A stretch of DNA of 64,000 nt from assembly GCF_009805705.1 (NCBI RefSeq), contig NZ_VSMB01000015.1:31903-95902 (forward strand), given 5' to 3'. Position 1 is the first letter of the stretch; each line of letters begins with the position of its first letter. The translations under genes were made by a program, and so were the position numbers. The stretch is from Ruania rhizosphaerae. Its GTDB lineage: Bacteria; Actinomycetota; Actinomycetes; Actinomycetales; Beutenbergiaceae. Positions 1 to 7,585 of this stretch are shown piece by piece. The notes beneath the pieces are model-generated. The model was not told where the DNA came from. It made no database searches and was given only the letters and a program-made list of their open reading frames with translations.

Positions 1-869
1 TCTCGCAGCACCTCGTTCAGCCGGGAGGTGGAATGGCCGGCATCGTCCACGCCGACCGTCACCAGCCGCCCAGGATGACGAACGCGCAGCCGCTCCAGCA
101 CGTCCGCCGTCGGGCGATCCTTGAGCGCCGATGCCACGAACCGGCGACTCACCGGGTGCTGCGGGGCCGAGAACACCCGGTAGGTGTCGTCCAGCTCCAC
201 CACCCGGCCGTGCTCCATCACGGCGACGCGATCACACAGTGAGCGCACCACGTCCATCTCGTGCGTGATCACCACCACGGTGATCCCGAACTCGCTATTC
301 ACCCGCCGCAGCAGGGCGAGCACGTCGGCAGTGGTCTCCGGGTCGAGTGCCGAGGTGCACTCGTCGGCCAGCAGGATGCGCGGATTGGTGGCCAGCGCGC
401 GAGCGATACCCACCCGCTGCTTCTGCCCTCCGGAGAGCTTGGCCGGGTAGGCCCCGGCCTTGTCGGTGATCCCGACGAAGTCGAGCAGTTCGGCCACCCG
501 CGCGTCCCGCTTGGCTCTGGGCCAGCCGGCCACCTCCAGCGGGTAGGCCACATTCGCCGCGACGGTACGCGAGCCGAGCAGGTTGAACTGCTGGAAGATC
601 ATCCCGATCCCGGCGCGCACCTCCCGCAACCGCGACTCCCGGAGCGCGGTGACATCCACCCCGTCGACCACGACCGACCCGGAGGTGGCGGGTTCGAGGG
701 CGTTGATCAGCCGCACCAGCGTGCTCTTGCCCGCACCGGAGTAGCCGATCACACCGAAGATCTCCCCCGGCTGGATGTCCAGACTCACCCCGTCGACGGC
801 GCGGATCTCGCCATGGCGTGCGGAGAAGACCTTGTGCGCCTCCCTCAGGGAGATGATCGGTTCACTCAT
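1..869 (-). CDS. metN: Methionine ABC transporter ATP-binding protein MetN (partial, C-terminus cut by window edge)
   Basis: This is the ATPase of a MetNIQ-type importer for D/L-methionine, acting on the cytoplasmic face of the membrane. The first 289 residues are visible. Walker A is GYSGAGKST (residues 42-50), the ABC signature is LSGGQKQRV, and Walker B with its D-loop reads LADECTSALDPE. The last visible residues look like the start of the C-terminal ligand-sensing NIL/ACT-like domain that marks MetN within the ABC family, so the protein probably runs on for about 50 residues. The ATG start is 109 bases downstream of metQ on the same strand. The permease metI is not in the window and is expected further downstream, beyond base 1. 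Methionine specificity comes from the family and the neighbouring NlpA-type lipoprotein; it is not shown directly. Confidence 0.88.
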   Translation of the reverse strand, partial: MSEPIISLREAHKVFSARHGEIRAVDGVSLDIQPGEIFGVIGYSGAGKSTLVRLINALEPATSGSVVVDGVDVTALRESRLREVRAGIGMIFQQFNLLGSRTVAANVAYPLEVAGWPRAKRDARVAELLDFVGITDKAGAYPAKLSGGQKQRVGIARALATNPRILLADECTSALDPETTADVLALLRRVNSEFGITVVVITHEMDVVRSLCDRVAVMEHGRVVELDDTYRVFSAPQHPVSRRFVASALKDRPTADVLERLRVRHPGRLVTVGVDDAGHSTSRLNEVLR

Positions 870-887
870 GCGTCTCCTCGACGACCG

Positions 888-919
888 TTCCCCGAGCGAG
901 CCTTCGCTCGCCCGGGGAA
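888..919 (-). terminator. Hairpin between metQ and metN
   Basis: Arms 888-900 and 907-919 form a 13-bp stem with one mismatch and a 6-base loop. It lies in the 109-base gap between metQ and metN. An intercistronic hairpin here could protect or partly terminate the metQ message, giving more binding protein than ATPase; that role is inferred. Confidence 0.4.
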
Positions 920-978
920 GCAGTGTGCCAGAGCTGACGACCGGGCGCTCCGGCCGTCAACTGACTACGTGGCCTGGG

Positions 979-1872
979 TCACTCGGCGAAGTCGGACTCG
1001 ATCTGCGCCAGGATCTCCTGCAGTTCATCCGCGGGGTTGTTCACGAAGACCGCGCTCCCACCAGAGGACTCGAACGCCGCCTCTTCCACCTCGGGTGAGT
1101 GGTACAGCTCGACGAGCTGGGCGAAGGTCTCGTTGTCGGCTTCCTCCGCGTCGGCGACCCAGATGTTGATGTACGGAGCCGCAGCGTCCGAGGCGGGGTC
1201 GTCGGAGAAGATCGCGTCCTCGGCCACCAGGCCCGCATCGGCCACGAAGTCGTTGTTGATGATCGAGGCGGCCACATCCTGCAGGGCGAGCGCCGTCTGG
1301 GCGGCGTCCACGGGCGTCACACTCACCCGGGACTCCTCGGCGATCACGTCGGCCGGGGTGGAGAACGCACTACCACCACCCTCGAGGGTGAGGAGACCCG
1401 CCTCCTGCAGCACCAGCAGGGCGCGGGCCTGGTTGGTCTCGTCGTTCGGGATGGCGATCTCGCCACCTTCGGGGATCTCCTCCACGCTCGCGTAGTCCAG
1501 CGAGAACAGGCTCAGCGGGTACACCGCGGTGGCGCCGATCGGGGTGAGGTCGCTGTCGGTGTTGACGTTGTACTTGGCCAGGAACTGCAGGTGCTGGAAC
1601 TGGTTCAGGTCCAGGTCGCCGTCGCTCAGTCCCTGGTTCGGCAGCTGGTAGTCGGAGAAATTCACCATCCGCACCGTGATGCCCTCGTCGGCTGCGGCCG
1701 ACTCGAACACCTCCCACTGCGGTTCGGAGGAGTTCACCACGCCGATACGAATGGGGTCGTCCTCGGAACCGGAAGCTGCGCCGTCGGCGGCACCTCCGCA
1801 CGAGGCGAGGGTGAGCGCGGCGGTCGTGGCGAGGGCGGCGACGCCGACATGGCGACGGGACAGGCTGGACAT
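979..1872 (-). CDS. metQ: Methionine-binding lipoprotein MetQ (NlpA family)
   Basis: This is the substrate-binding component of the methionine importer, a lipoprotein anchored on the outer face of the membrane. The 297-residue protein starts at ATG 1872, preceded by a GAAAGGA ribosome-binding site; an upstream in-frame extension lacks one. The N-terminus has basic residues, a hydrophobic stretch and the lipobox LASC followed by Gly-Gly, so Cys after about 24 residues should be lipidated. The mature part has the NlpA-type fold signatures (IRIGVVNSSEPQWEV near its start, LNQFQHLQFL). It is the first gene of a minus-strand unit with metN. No SAM-type riboswitch was recognised upstream. The exact ligand could be another small amino acid, but the metN pairing favours methionine. 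Confidence 0.88.
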   Translation of the reverse strand: MSSLSRRHVGVAALATTAALTLASCGGAADGAASGSEDDPIRIGVVNSSEPQWEVFESAAADEGITVRMVNFSDYQLPNQGLSDGDLDLNQFQHLQFLAKYNVNTDSDLTPIGATAVYPLSLFSLDYASVEEIPEGGEIAIPNDETNQARALLVLQEAGLLTLEGGGSAFSTPADVIAEESRVSVTPVDAAQTALALQDVAASIINNDFVADAGLVAEDAIFSDDPASDAAAPYINIWVADAEEADNETFAQLVELYHSPEVEEAAFESSGGSAVFVNNPADELQEILAQIESDFAE

Positions 1873-2007
1873 GGGTGGTCCTTTCGATGAGGAGAGGGGG
1901 CACAGGTGTGCCGGGTGTGTCGGCAGGGACGTCGGCACGGCCGACGGCGCAGGTGGTCCCACACGCGAACAGATCAGTCGCGCATTCGCTCCGGGGCGGG
2001 TGGGATC

Positions 2008-2036
2008 GCGGTCATGCCGCCATCATGAACGACCGC
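2008..2036. promoter_or_regulatory. Imperfect inverted repeat in the metQ / AlkZ-like divergent promoter region
   Basis: The arms gcggtc (2008-2013) and gaccgc (2031-2036), with further ATG/CAT pairing inside, sit between the divergent metQ and winged-helix genes. It could be an operator or a leader hairpin of metQ. The 290-base gap holds no other recognisable element. Confidence 0.2.
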
Positions 2037-2162
2037 GGCCAGAGCCCACCAATCCATTCCGGTCGCGTCCAGCATCCGGACATTATCGTGGGTGCGGTGT
2101 GGTGCCGACCGGACGTGCCGCTGCTGCGGGCCACAGAACGCCGCCAGCGGTAGCGTCCTGTC

Positions 2163-3338
2163 ATGGCCCGCACGTCCCGTTCCTCCCCTGCACCGGCTGC
2201 CGGTCTCACCGCCGATCAGGTGCTGCGTTTCCGCATGGCCCGCCACGGCCTGACAGCCGCTCCTGGCACGGTCACCGACCCCGGCGATGCACCCATCCTC
2301 AACCTCGGTGTGCAGGACACCGGGCCTGACGGCGCAGCCTGGGCACTGCGGGTACGCGGCCTCCGCGCTCGGCTCACCGACGATCCGCGCGGCCCGTTCG
2401 CGCTGGCGTGGACACTGCGCGGCGCCCCGCACGCCTACCGCAGAGACGAGCTCGGGCAGGTGCGGCGCACCGTCTCCCCGTTCTCCGAGGCAGATGCGGG
2501 CAAGCGCATCTTCGACGCCGCCGCACCGCTGCGCCGGGCCGGGATTGCCGTGCTCGATGCCCTCGACCGGGTCGCCGGCGAGATGCGTGACATTGCCACC
2601 GGTCCGATCGTCAAGGGAGAGATGTCGGCCGAGCTCACCCGGCGGCTCCCGGAGCCGTATCTGCGCGAGTGCCGCCCGTGCCAGGCGATTCATACCTACG
2701 AGCAACCGTTCCGCCTTGCGGCTCTGTTCGCCGGCCTGGAGCTGGTGCCCGGTACCTCACCGCCGGTGCTCCGCCCGATCGCGGACTGGCCCAGCAGCGA
2801 CGTGCCCGGACCCATGCGGGAACCCGACGGCGCCAGTTCCGCCTCCATACACCTGCAGCCCATCCGGGTATACCTCTCGCTCTTCGGTACCGGGACGATG
2901 CAGGAGGTCGCTGCCTATCTGGACGCCCCGGTCGCAGACGTGCGCGCCAACTGGCCCGACGACGCCGTGCCTGTCACGGTCGATGAGGCGGCCACATTCG
3001 CTCTTGCCGGGAATCTGGCAGCGCTCACGGGCGGCGAGGAGAGCGGAGTCGTGCGCATCATCGGCCCCTACGATCCGTTCCTGCAGGCGAGGGACCGTCA
3101 CCTCCTGGCTGCCTCGGCGACCGAACGGAAGGCATTGTTTCCCGTGCTGGGGCGACCGGGCGCCGTCGTGCGGGACGGACGGGTCCTTGCCCTGTGGCGG
3201 CCCACGACGGCGAAGGGGCACCTTCGCCTACGCCTGACGGAATGGGTACCGCTCACCCGGGCAGACCGGGACGTCGCGGCCGAGCAGGCGACCGCGCTGG
3301 CCGACTTCCGGGGCGTGACCTTCGACGGTTTCGCCTGA
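2163..3338 (+). CDS. Winged-helix DNA-binding protein of the AlkZ-like (HTH_42, DUF1006) family
   Basis: This 391-residue protein belongs by overall pattern to the AlkZ/YcaQ-like winged-helix family, whose characterised members are DNA glycosylases that remove alkylated bases or unhook crosslinks. The N-terminus (LTADQVLRFRMARHGL) and a C-terminal segment (YDPFLQARDRHLL, then VVRDGRVLALWRP) match the family layout of repeated winged helices followed by a beta-barrel. I could not identify the QxQ or QxD catalytic pair of the active glycosylases, so activity is uncertain and it may be a regulator or an inactive paralogue. A TAGCGT hexamer lies 7 bases before the ATG and no Shine-Dalgarno is present, suggesting a leaderless transcript. 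It ends 2 bases before the convergent exporter operon. Confidence 0.65.
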   Translation: MARTSRSSPAPAAGLTADQVLRFRMARHGLTAAPGTVTDPGDAPILNLGVQDTGPDGAAWALRVRGLRARLTDDPRGPFALAWTLRGAPHAYRRDELGQVRRTVSPFSEADAGKRIFDAAAPLRRAGIAVLDALDRVAGEMRDIATGPIVKGEMSAELTRRLPEPYLRECRPCQAIHTYEQPFRLAALFAGLELVPGTSPPVLRPIADWPSSDVPGPMREPDGASSASIHLQPIRVYLSLFGTGTMQEVAAYLDAPVADVRANWPDDAVPVTVDEAATFALAGNLAALTGGEESGVVRIIGPYDPFLQARDRHLLAASATERKALFPVLGRPGAVVRDGRVLALWRPTTAKGHLRLRLTEWVPLTRADRDVAAEQATALADFRGVTFDGFA

Positions 3339-3340
3339 CC

Positions 3341-4504
3341 TCAGATCGCGCGGCCCAGGCTGCGCCGCAGCAGCAGCGACCCCAGCAGCAGTGCGCCGAC
3401 CGCAAAAGCAGCGAGCACGCCTAGGTGCGGGAGGATCTCCGCCACCCCGGCATCGTGGCGCTGCACCTCGGCGAACGCCCGGTACCCCCACCCGTGCGGG
3501 GTGAAGGAACTGACGGTTCGCAGCGCATCGGGGAAGAGCTCCTGTGGGAACATGCACCCGCCGAGGGCAGCGAGCACCAGGGATAGCCCGACGCCGAGGC
3601 CGGTCGCGGCACCCTCGTTGTCCAGCAGCGAACCGATCACCATGGCGAACCCGGCCGCCACAGCGGCGAACACAGCGAGCACCAGCAACGCGACCGGCAG
3701 GTTGCCCCAGGTGACGCCGAACAGCAGCGAGGTCCCGGCCATCACGTACGCCCCTTGGAAGACTGCGATCGTCCATCGGCCCAGTGCCTGGCCGGCCACG
3801 ACGCTCCCCGTGCCGACCGGTGCGGCGAGGGTGCGTGCGATCACCCCATTGCGGCGCGCGTCGATCAGCGTGCCGGACCCGGCCAGTGCCGCCATGAACA
3901 CGAACAGCAGCACCTGCGAGGCGGCCCCGACGTCGAAGCCGGTCACCCCGGCGAACGCCTGACTGATCTCGTTCACGTCAACCACGTCGACCTGCAGCGG
4001 TGGCACCTCCTCCTCGGCGGCCGCGAGTGCCTGACTCGCAACATCCGGCGCTGCGCCGGCGCCGGTCAGGGCAGCCAGTTGCGCGCGGGTGGTGGCCAGT
4101 TCGCTCAGCGCGGTCTGCACTCGCTGCGCCGCAGTCTGCGCGCCGTTGGTGGAGGCCTGGATCACCTCCACCCGCACCGGTTCCCCGGCCTCGTAGGCGG
4201 CTGCGTCCTCGGCGGTGAGCACGATGGCCACATCGGCCCGGCCCCGGGCGAGGGTCTCGGCGGCAGCATCGGCCGTCGAGGCGTCCACGGTCACGTCGGC
4301 CGCGGTGAGCGTGGCCCGCAGATCCTCCCCAAAACTCGACTGTGCCTCGGTGAGCAGTACCCGGCCATTGCTCGCGCCACCGCCGAACTGGGCACCGATC
4401 ACCACCACGAGCAGCAGCGGGAAGATGAAGGTGAAGAAGATGTTGGACCGGTCCCGCAGGAACCGGCGCAGCTCGACTCCGGCGATCGCGCCTACGGCCC
4501 TCAT
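3341..4504 (-). CDS. ABC-2 type exporter permease (second permease)
   Basis: This 387-residue membrane permease is the last gene of a three-gene ABC-2 exporter. It has an N-terminal transmembrane helix (IFFTFIFPLLLVVVIG), a large extracytoplasmic loop of about 150 residues, then five or six C-terminal helices including the family-typical VFQGAYVMAGTSLLFG region. The start at ATG 4504 was chosen because it overlaps the stop of the upstream permease (ATGA, 4501-4504), indicating translational coupling; an open extension of about 100 codons upstream overlaps that gene and is rejected. With the preceding permease it probably forms a heterodimeric channel. Exported substrate is unknown; drugs, lipids or peptides are typical for the family. 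Confidence 0.85.
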   Translation of the reverse strand: MRAVGAIAGVELRRFLRDRSNIFFTFIFPLLLVVVIGAQFGGGASNGRVLLTEAQSSFGEDLRATLTAADVTVDASTADAAAETLARGRADVAIVLTAEDAAAYEAGEPVRVEVIQASTNGAQTAAQRVQTALSELATTRAQLAALTGAGAAPDVASQALAAAEEEVPPLQVDVVDVNEISQAFAGVTGFDVGAASQVLLFVFMAALAGSGTLIDARRNGVIARTLAAPVGTGSVVAGQALGRWTIAVFQGAYVMAGTSLLFGVTWGNLPVALLVLAVFAAVAAGFAMVIGSLLDNEGAATGLGVGLSLVLAALGGCMFPQELFPDALRTVSSFTPHGWGYRAFAEVQRHDAGVAEILPHLGVLAAFAVGALLLGSLLLRRSLGRAI

Positions 4505-5664
4505 CGGGTCTCCCCCCGGTCCGGGATCGCCCGGGAGACCAGCAGGCATATCGCGGCGAACGCGAGCAAGGTGAGCACGGGCGCCGTCAGGTCGCTGAGC
4601 CCGCCGCCTCCGGCGGTGATACCCAGCCCGCGGGTGAATGCGGCGATCGGGTTCACATCGAGCACCGCCCCGAGTGCGCCGCTCGCGGCGATCGGGAAGA
4701 ACGCCCCGCCGGACATGCCCAGGACCAGGGCGAGGATGGTCTGCACGATGTTCGCCTGTTCCGCGGTGCGTGCCAGGCGCACCACGATGAAGGTCAGCGA
4801 GGTCGCGGCAGCCACCGCGCACAGCACCAGCACACCCACGGCGCCCACATTGCCGAAGGCGACCCCGAACATCAGTGACCCGGCGGTCAGCAGCACCGCG
4901 GTGGCCAGCACCCCGAGCACGAACGCACCGAGTGCCTTGGCCAGGACGATCGAACCGGGCCGGATGGGCATCGATCGCAGCCGCGCGAGGGTCCCGCTCT
5001 CTCGCTCGGCGACCATGGAGAGCACCCCGAATCCGACGGTGAACATCAGGAACAGGCCCGCCTGGCCGGCGATCAGCGCTCCGCCGGCAGTGAGCTGCTG
5101 GTCGGAGGCCTCTCCCTCCTCGGCGGTGATCGCACCGGCGGCATCCACCTCCTCCTGTGCGAGCTGAGCCGCGACGTCGGGGGCGAGTCCCGCCTCGATC
5201 GCCGCGGCGGCGGAGACGCTGCGCGAGCGCATCTCGCTGAGCAGCCCATCGGTGACAGCGATCAGGATGTTCGCGGACAGGCCGGCGCCGTCACCGATCA
5301 CCATCTGCACGGAGTGCTCGGTGCCCGAGCGTAAGTCCTCGGTCAGGCCGGGCGGGATGATCAGACCGAGATCCGCATCCCCGGCATCCACCGAGGCTCG
5401 AGGATCTTCGCTGTCGGCCACAGTCACCTGGAAGACGCTCAGGCCGGCCAGGCTGGAGACCACCACATCGGCGAGCTCGTCATCGGCGTCGATCGAGGCG
5501 GCCATCGTCACCGGTTCCAGCTCCACGTCGTCGGCGCTGGTGGGGATCACCAGGTTGAGCACGGTCATGAGCGCCAGCGGGACGGCGATGGAGAAGATCA
5601 GCACCGACTTGTCACGCAACCGCTGCTGCAGGTCCTTGGTGACGATCGTCCACACGGCACCCAT
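4501..5664 (-). CDS. ABC-2 type exporter permease (first permease)
   Basis: This 387-residue permease starts MGAVWTIVTKDLQQRLRDKS, the positively charged cytoplasmic N-terminus typical of ABC-2 permeases. A first helix follows at about residues 22-42, then a long extracytoplasmic loop (to about residue 180) and a cluster of C-terminal helices. It is similar in length and layout to the downstream permease, so the two are likely paralogous halves of one channel. It begins 1 base after the stop of the ATPase gene and overlaps the next permease by 4 bases. No substrate can be deduced. Confidence 0.85.
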   Translation of the reverse strand: MGAVWTIVTKDLQQRLRDKSVLIFSIAVPLALMTVLNLVIPTSADDVELEPVTMAASIDADDELADVVVSSLAGLSVFQVTVADSEDPRASVDAGDADLGLIIPPGLTEDLRSGTEHSVQMVIGDGAGLSANILIAVTDGLLSEMRSRSVSAAAAIEAGLAPDVAAQLAQEEVDAAGAITAEEGEASDQQLTAGGALIAGQAGLFLMFTVGFGVLSMVAERESGTLARLRSMPIRPGSIVLAKALGAFVLGVLATAVLLTAGSLMFGVAFGNVGAVGVLVLCAVAAATSLTFIVVRLARTAEQANIVQTILALVLGMSGGAFFPIAASGALGAVLDVNPIAAFTRGLGITAGGGGLSDLTAPVLTLLAFAAICLLVSRAIPDRGETR

Positions 5665-5665
5665 G

Positions 5666-6670
5666 TCAGTCCCGCAGTGCTTTGCCGGTCAGGTGCAGGA
5701 AGACCTGCTCGAGGTCCGGGCGGGTGATCTCGACGTCGGCGAGTTCAAGGTGGGTACTGGCCGCGGTCACGATGGCCGCGAGCGCAGCGGGTGCGTCGGC
5801 CGCGGTCACCAGCACCTCACTGTCGGTCACGTCGGCGCGTTCCACCCCACGCACCTGAGCCACGGCGGAGGAGGCGGCGCGCAGATCACCGGTACCGCTC
5901 AGGCGCACCTGGTCGGAGGAGCCGAGGAGCCGGATGAGCTCGCTGCGGGTACCCGCAGCCTGGATCCGTCCGGTGTCGATGATGGCGATCCGGTCACAGA
6001 GCCGTTCGGCCTCTTCCATGTAGTGCGTCGTGTACAGCACCGCCATACCTTCACCGGCGAGGGCTTCAACGGATTCCAGGATGGCGTTGCGCGACTGCGG
6101 GTCCACCCCCACCGTGGGTTCGTCCAGGATGAGCAGGCTGGGCCGGTGCAGCAGTCCGACGGCAATGTTCAGCCGCCGTTTCATGCCGCCGGAGTATTCC
6201 TTCACCGGGTCCTTGGCCCGGTCGGCGAGCCCCACCACCTCCAGCACCTCGTCCACGCGATGCTTCAGGTCTGCCCCACGCAGGCCTTGCAAACGGGCGA
6301 AGTAACGCAGGTTCTCCCGGCCCTTGAGGTCCGGGTAGAGCGCCAGGTCCTGCGGGACCAGGCCGATGTGGCGCTTCACCGCGACCGCGGAAGGGTGCAT
6401 CCGCTCTCCCGCGACCTCGATCGTGCCGCGGTCCGGGGCGAGGAGCCCGGCGATCATCGTGATGGTGGTGGTCTTACCGGCCCCGTTCGGTCCGAGCAGC
6501 CCGAAGGTCTCACCGGGGCGGATGCTCAGCGAGACCCCGTCAACGGCCTTCAGGTCACCGAAGCGGCGTTCGACGTCGGTGACGACAAGCACGTCCTGCT
6601 CGCTCGGAGTTGGCGCGGCCGGACTCGACGTCGCGGTTCCTGGTTCGTCGCTCACCCGATCAGCCACCAT
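5666..6670 (-). CDS. ABC-2 exporter ATP-binding protein (DrrA-like)
   Basis: This is the ATPase driving the exporter encoded by the two following permeases. The 334-residue protein has Walker A GPNGAGKTT, a YSGGMKRRL signature, Walker B LLILDEPTVGVDP and the H-loop TTHYMEEAE. The GVDPQSRN continuation and the C-terminal extension of roughly 100 residues are typical of the DrrA/NodI-type exporters. The first 25 or so residues are low-complexity and may not all be translated; a GTG at residue 7 is an alternative start. It is first in the operon, with a 1-base gap to the first permease. No adjacent regulator gene is present, so the inducer is unknown. Confidence 0.88.
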   Translation of the reverse strand: MVADRVSDEPGTATSSPAAPTPSEQDVLVVTDVERRFGDLKAVDGVSLSIRPGETFGLLGPNGAGKTTTITMIAGLLAPDRGTIEVAGERMHPSAVAVKRHIGLVPQDLALYPDLKGRENLRYFARLQGLRGADLKHRVDEVLEVVGLADRAKDPVKEYSGGMKRRLNIAVGLLHRPSLLILDEPTVGVDPQSRNAILESVEALAGEGMAVLYTTHYMEEAERLCDRIAIIDTGRIQAAGTRSELIRLLGSSDQVRLSGTGDLRAASSAVAQVRGVERADVTDSEVLVTAADAPAALAAIVTAASTHLELADVEITRPDLEQVFLHLTGKALRD

Positions 6671-6825
6671 CGATTCCCCGTTCGGTCATCCGCTCGGACT
6701 CATCCTGGCACACGTAACCCTCCCCAGAATCCCCTTCCGGTGGACGAACCCCACCGCGCCGAGGAGCCAACCTGTGTGGGTCACAGGCGTCCGGCCGCAC
6801 TGCGAGCCTGTCCGGGCGCAACCCC

Positions 6826-6831
6826 TAGGAT
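6826..6831 (+). promoter_or_regulatory. -10 hexamer TAGGAT placed for a leaderless transcript of the Nudix gene
   Basis: TAGGAT lies 6 bases before the GTG start of the Nudix hydrolase and no Shine-Dalgarno precedes that start. This is the usual geometry of actinobacterial leaderless genes. Confidence 0.45.
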
Positions 6832-6837
6832 GCCTGT

Positions 6838-7527
6838 GTGCCGCATGCCGCGCTGACCGACCTGCACGAGCTTCTGGCGCGGGTGCACGAAGGGCGCTTC
6901 GTCCCGCTCGCAGGACCGCATGCCGACGACGCCCGGCTCGCCGCCACGTTCCGTCGTGCCGCCGTCCTGGCCCTGTTCACCCCGGGCCAGACCGAAGGCG
7001 ACACACAGCCACCGGCCGTGGATCTGTTCCTCGTCCAACGCTCCCCGGCGCTGCGCCAGCATCCCGGTCAGATCGCACTCCCTGGCGGCCGGATCGAGGC
7101 CTCCGACGACGGACCGACCGGTGCCGCCCTCCGGGAGACCGAGGAGGAGACCGGGATCGCCCGGCACCATGTGGAGTTGCTCGGCGCACTCCCCCAGGTG
7201 CTCGTTCCCGTCAGCTCCTTCGCGGTCACCCCCGTGCTGGGATGGGCCGACGCGGTACCCCCGACGGCGCCGAGCACGGACGGCGAGGTGTTGCACACGC
7301 TGCGAGTTCCGGTGGCACGGCTGCTCTCCCCGACGGCGCGGGCGAACGTCCTGCTCGCGGGTCACCGTTCCGCCGGGTTCCGGGTGCCGAGCGGCTGGGT
7401 GTGGGGATTCACCGGCAACCTGCTCGACCATCTGTTCACCGAACTCGGGTGGACCCGCCCGTGGGACCGGGCAGCAGAGCACCTCATGACGTGGGACGAG
7501 GCTCGCGGCGCCAAGCTACGCGAGTGA
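6838..7527 (+). CDS. Nudix hydrolase, CoA pyrophosphatase (NudL/YeaB-like)
   Basis: This 229-residue Nudix hydrolase probably cleaves coenzyme A and its esters to 3'-phospho-ADP and 4'-phosphopantetheine derivatives. The CoA-specific signature (LRQHPGQIALPGG) directly precedes the Nudix box, whose core is RETEEETGI; the three glutamates of the REx2EE part are all present. The GTG start at 6838 is chosen from the nearby -10 element; no better start lies upstream. The gene stands alone, divergent from the exporter operon and convergent with putA. In many actinobacteria this family sits near endonuclease III and MarP, which are absent here. Substrate preference is inferred from the motif only. 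Confidence 0.82.
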   Translation: MPHAALTDLHELLARVHEGRFVPLAGPHADDARLAATFRRAAVLALFTPGQTEGDTQPPAVDLFLVQRSPALRQHPGQIALPGGRIEASDDGPTGAALRETEEETGIARHHVELLGALPQVLVPVSSFAVTPVLGWADAVPPTAPSTDGEVLHTLRVPVARLLSPTARANVLLAGHRSAGFRVPSGWVWGFTGNLLDHLFTELGWTRPWDRAAEHLMTWDEARGAKLRE

Positions 7528-7585
7528 TCCCTTCCCGGCCACGACCGGCACGCCTCGACGGATGCCTGCGCAACCGTGCCAGAGG

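Noticed and set aside
1873..2162. SAM riboswitch upstream of metQ
   Set aside because: None of the conserved SAM-I, SAM-II or SAM-IV core sequences could be found on the minus strand; only a short imperfect inverted repeat is there.
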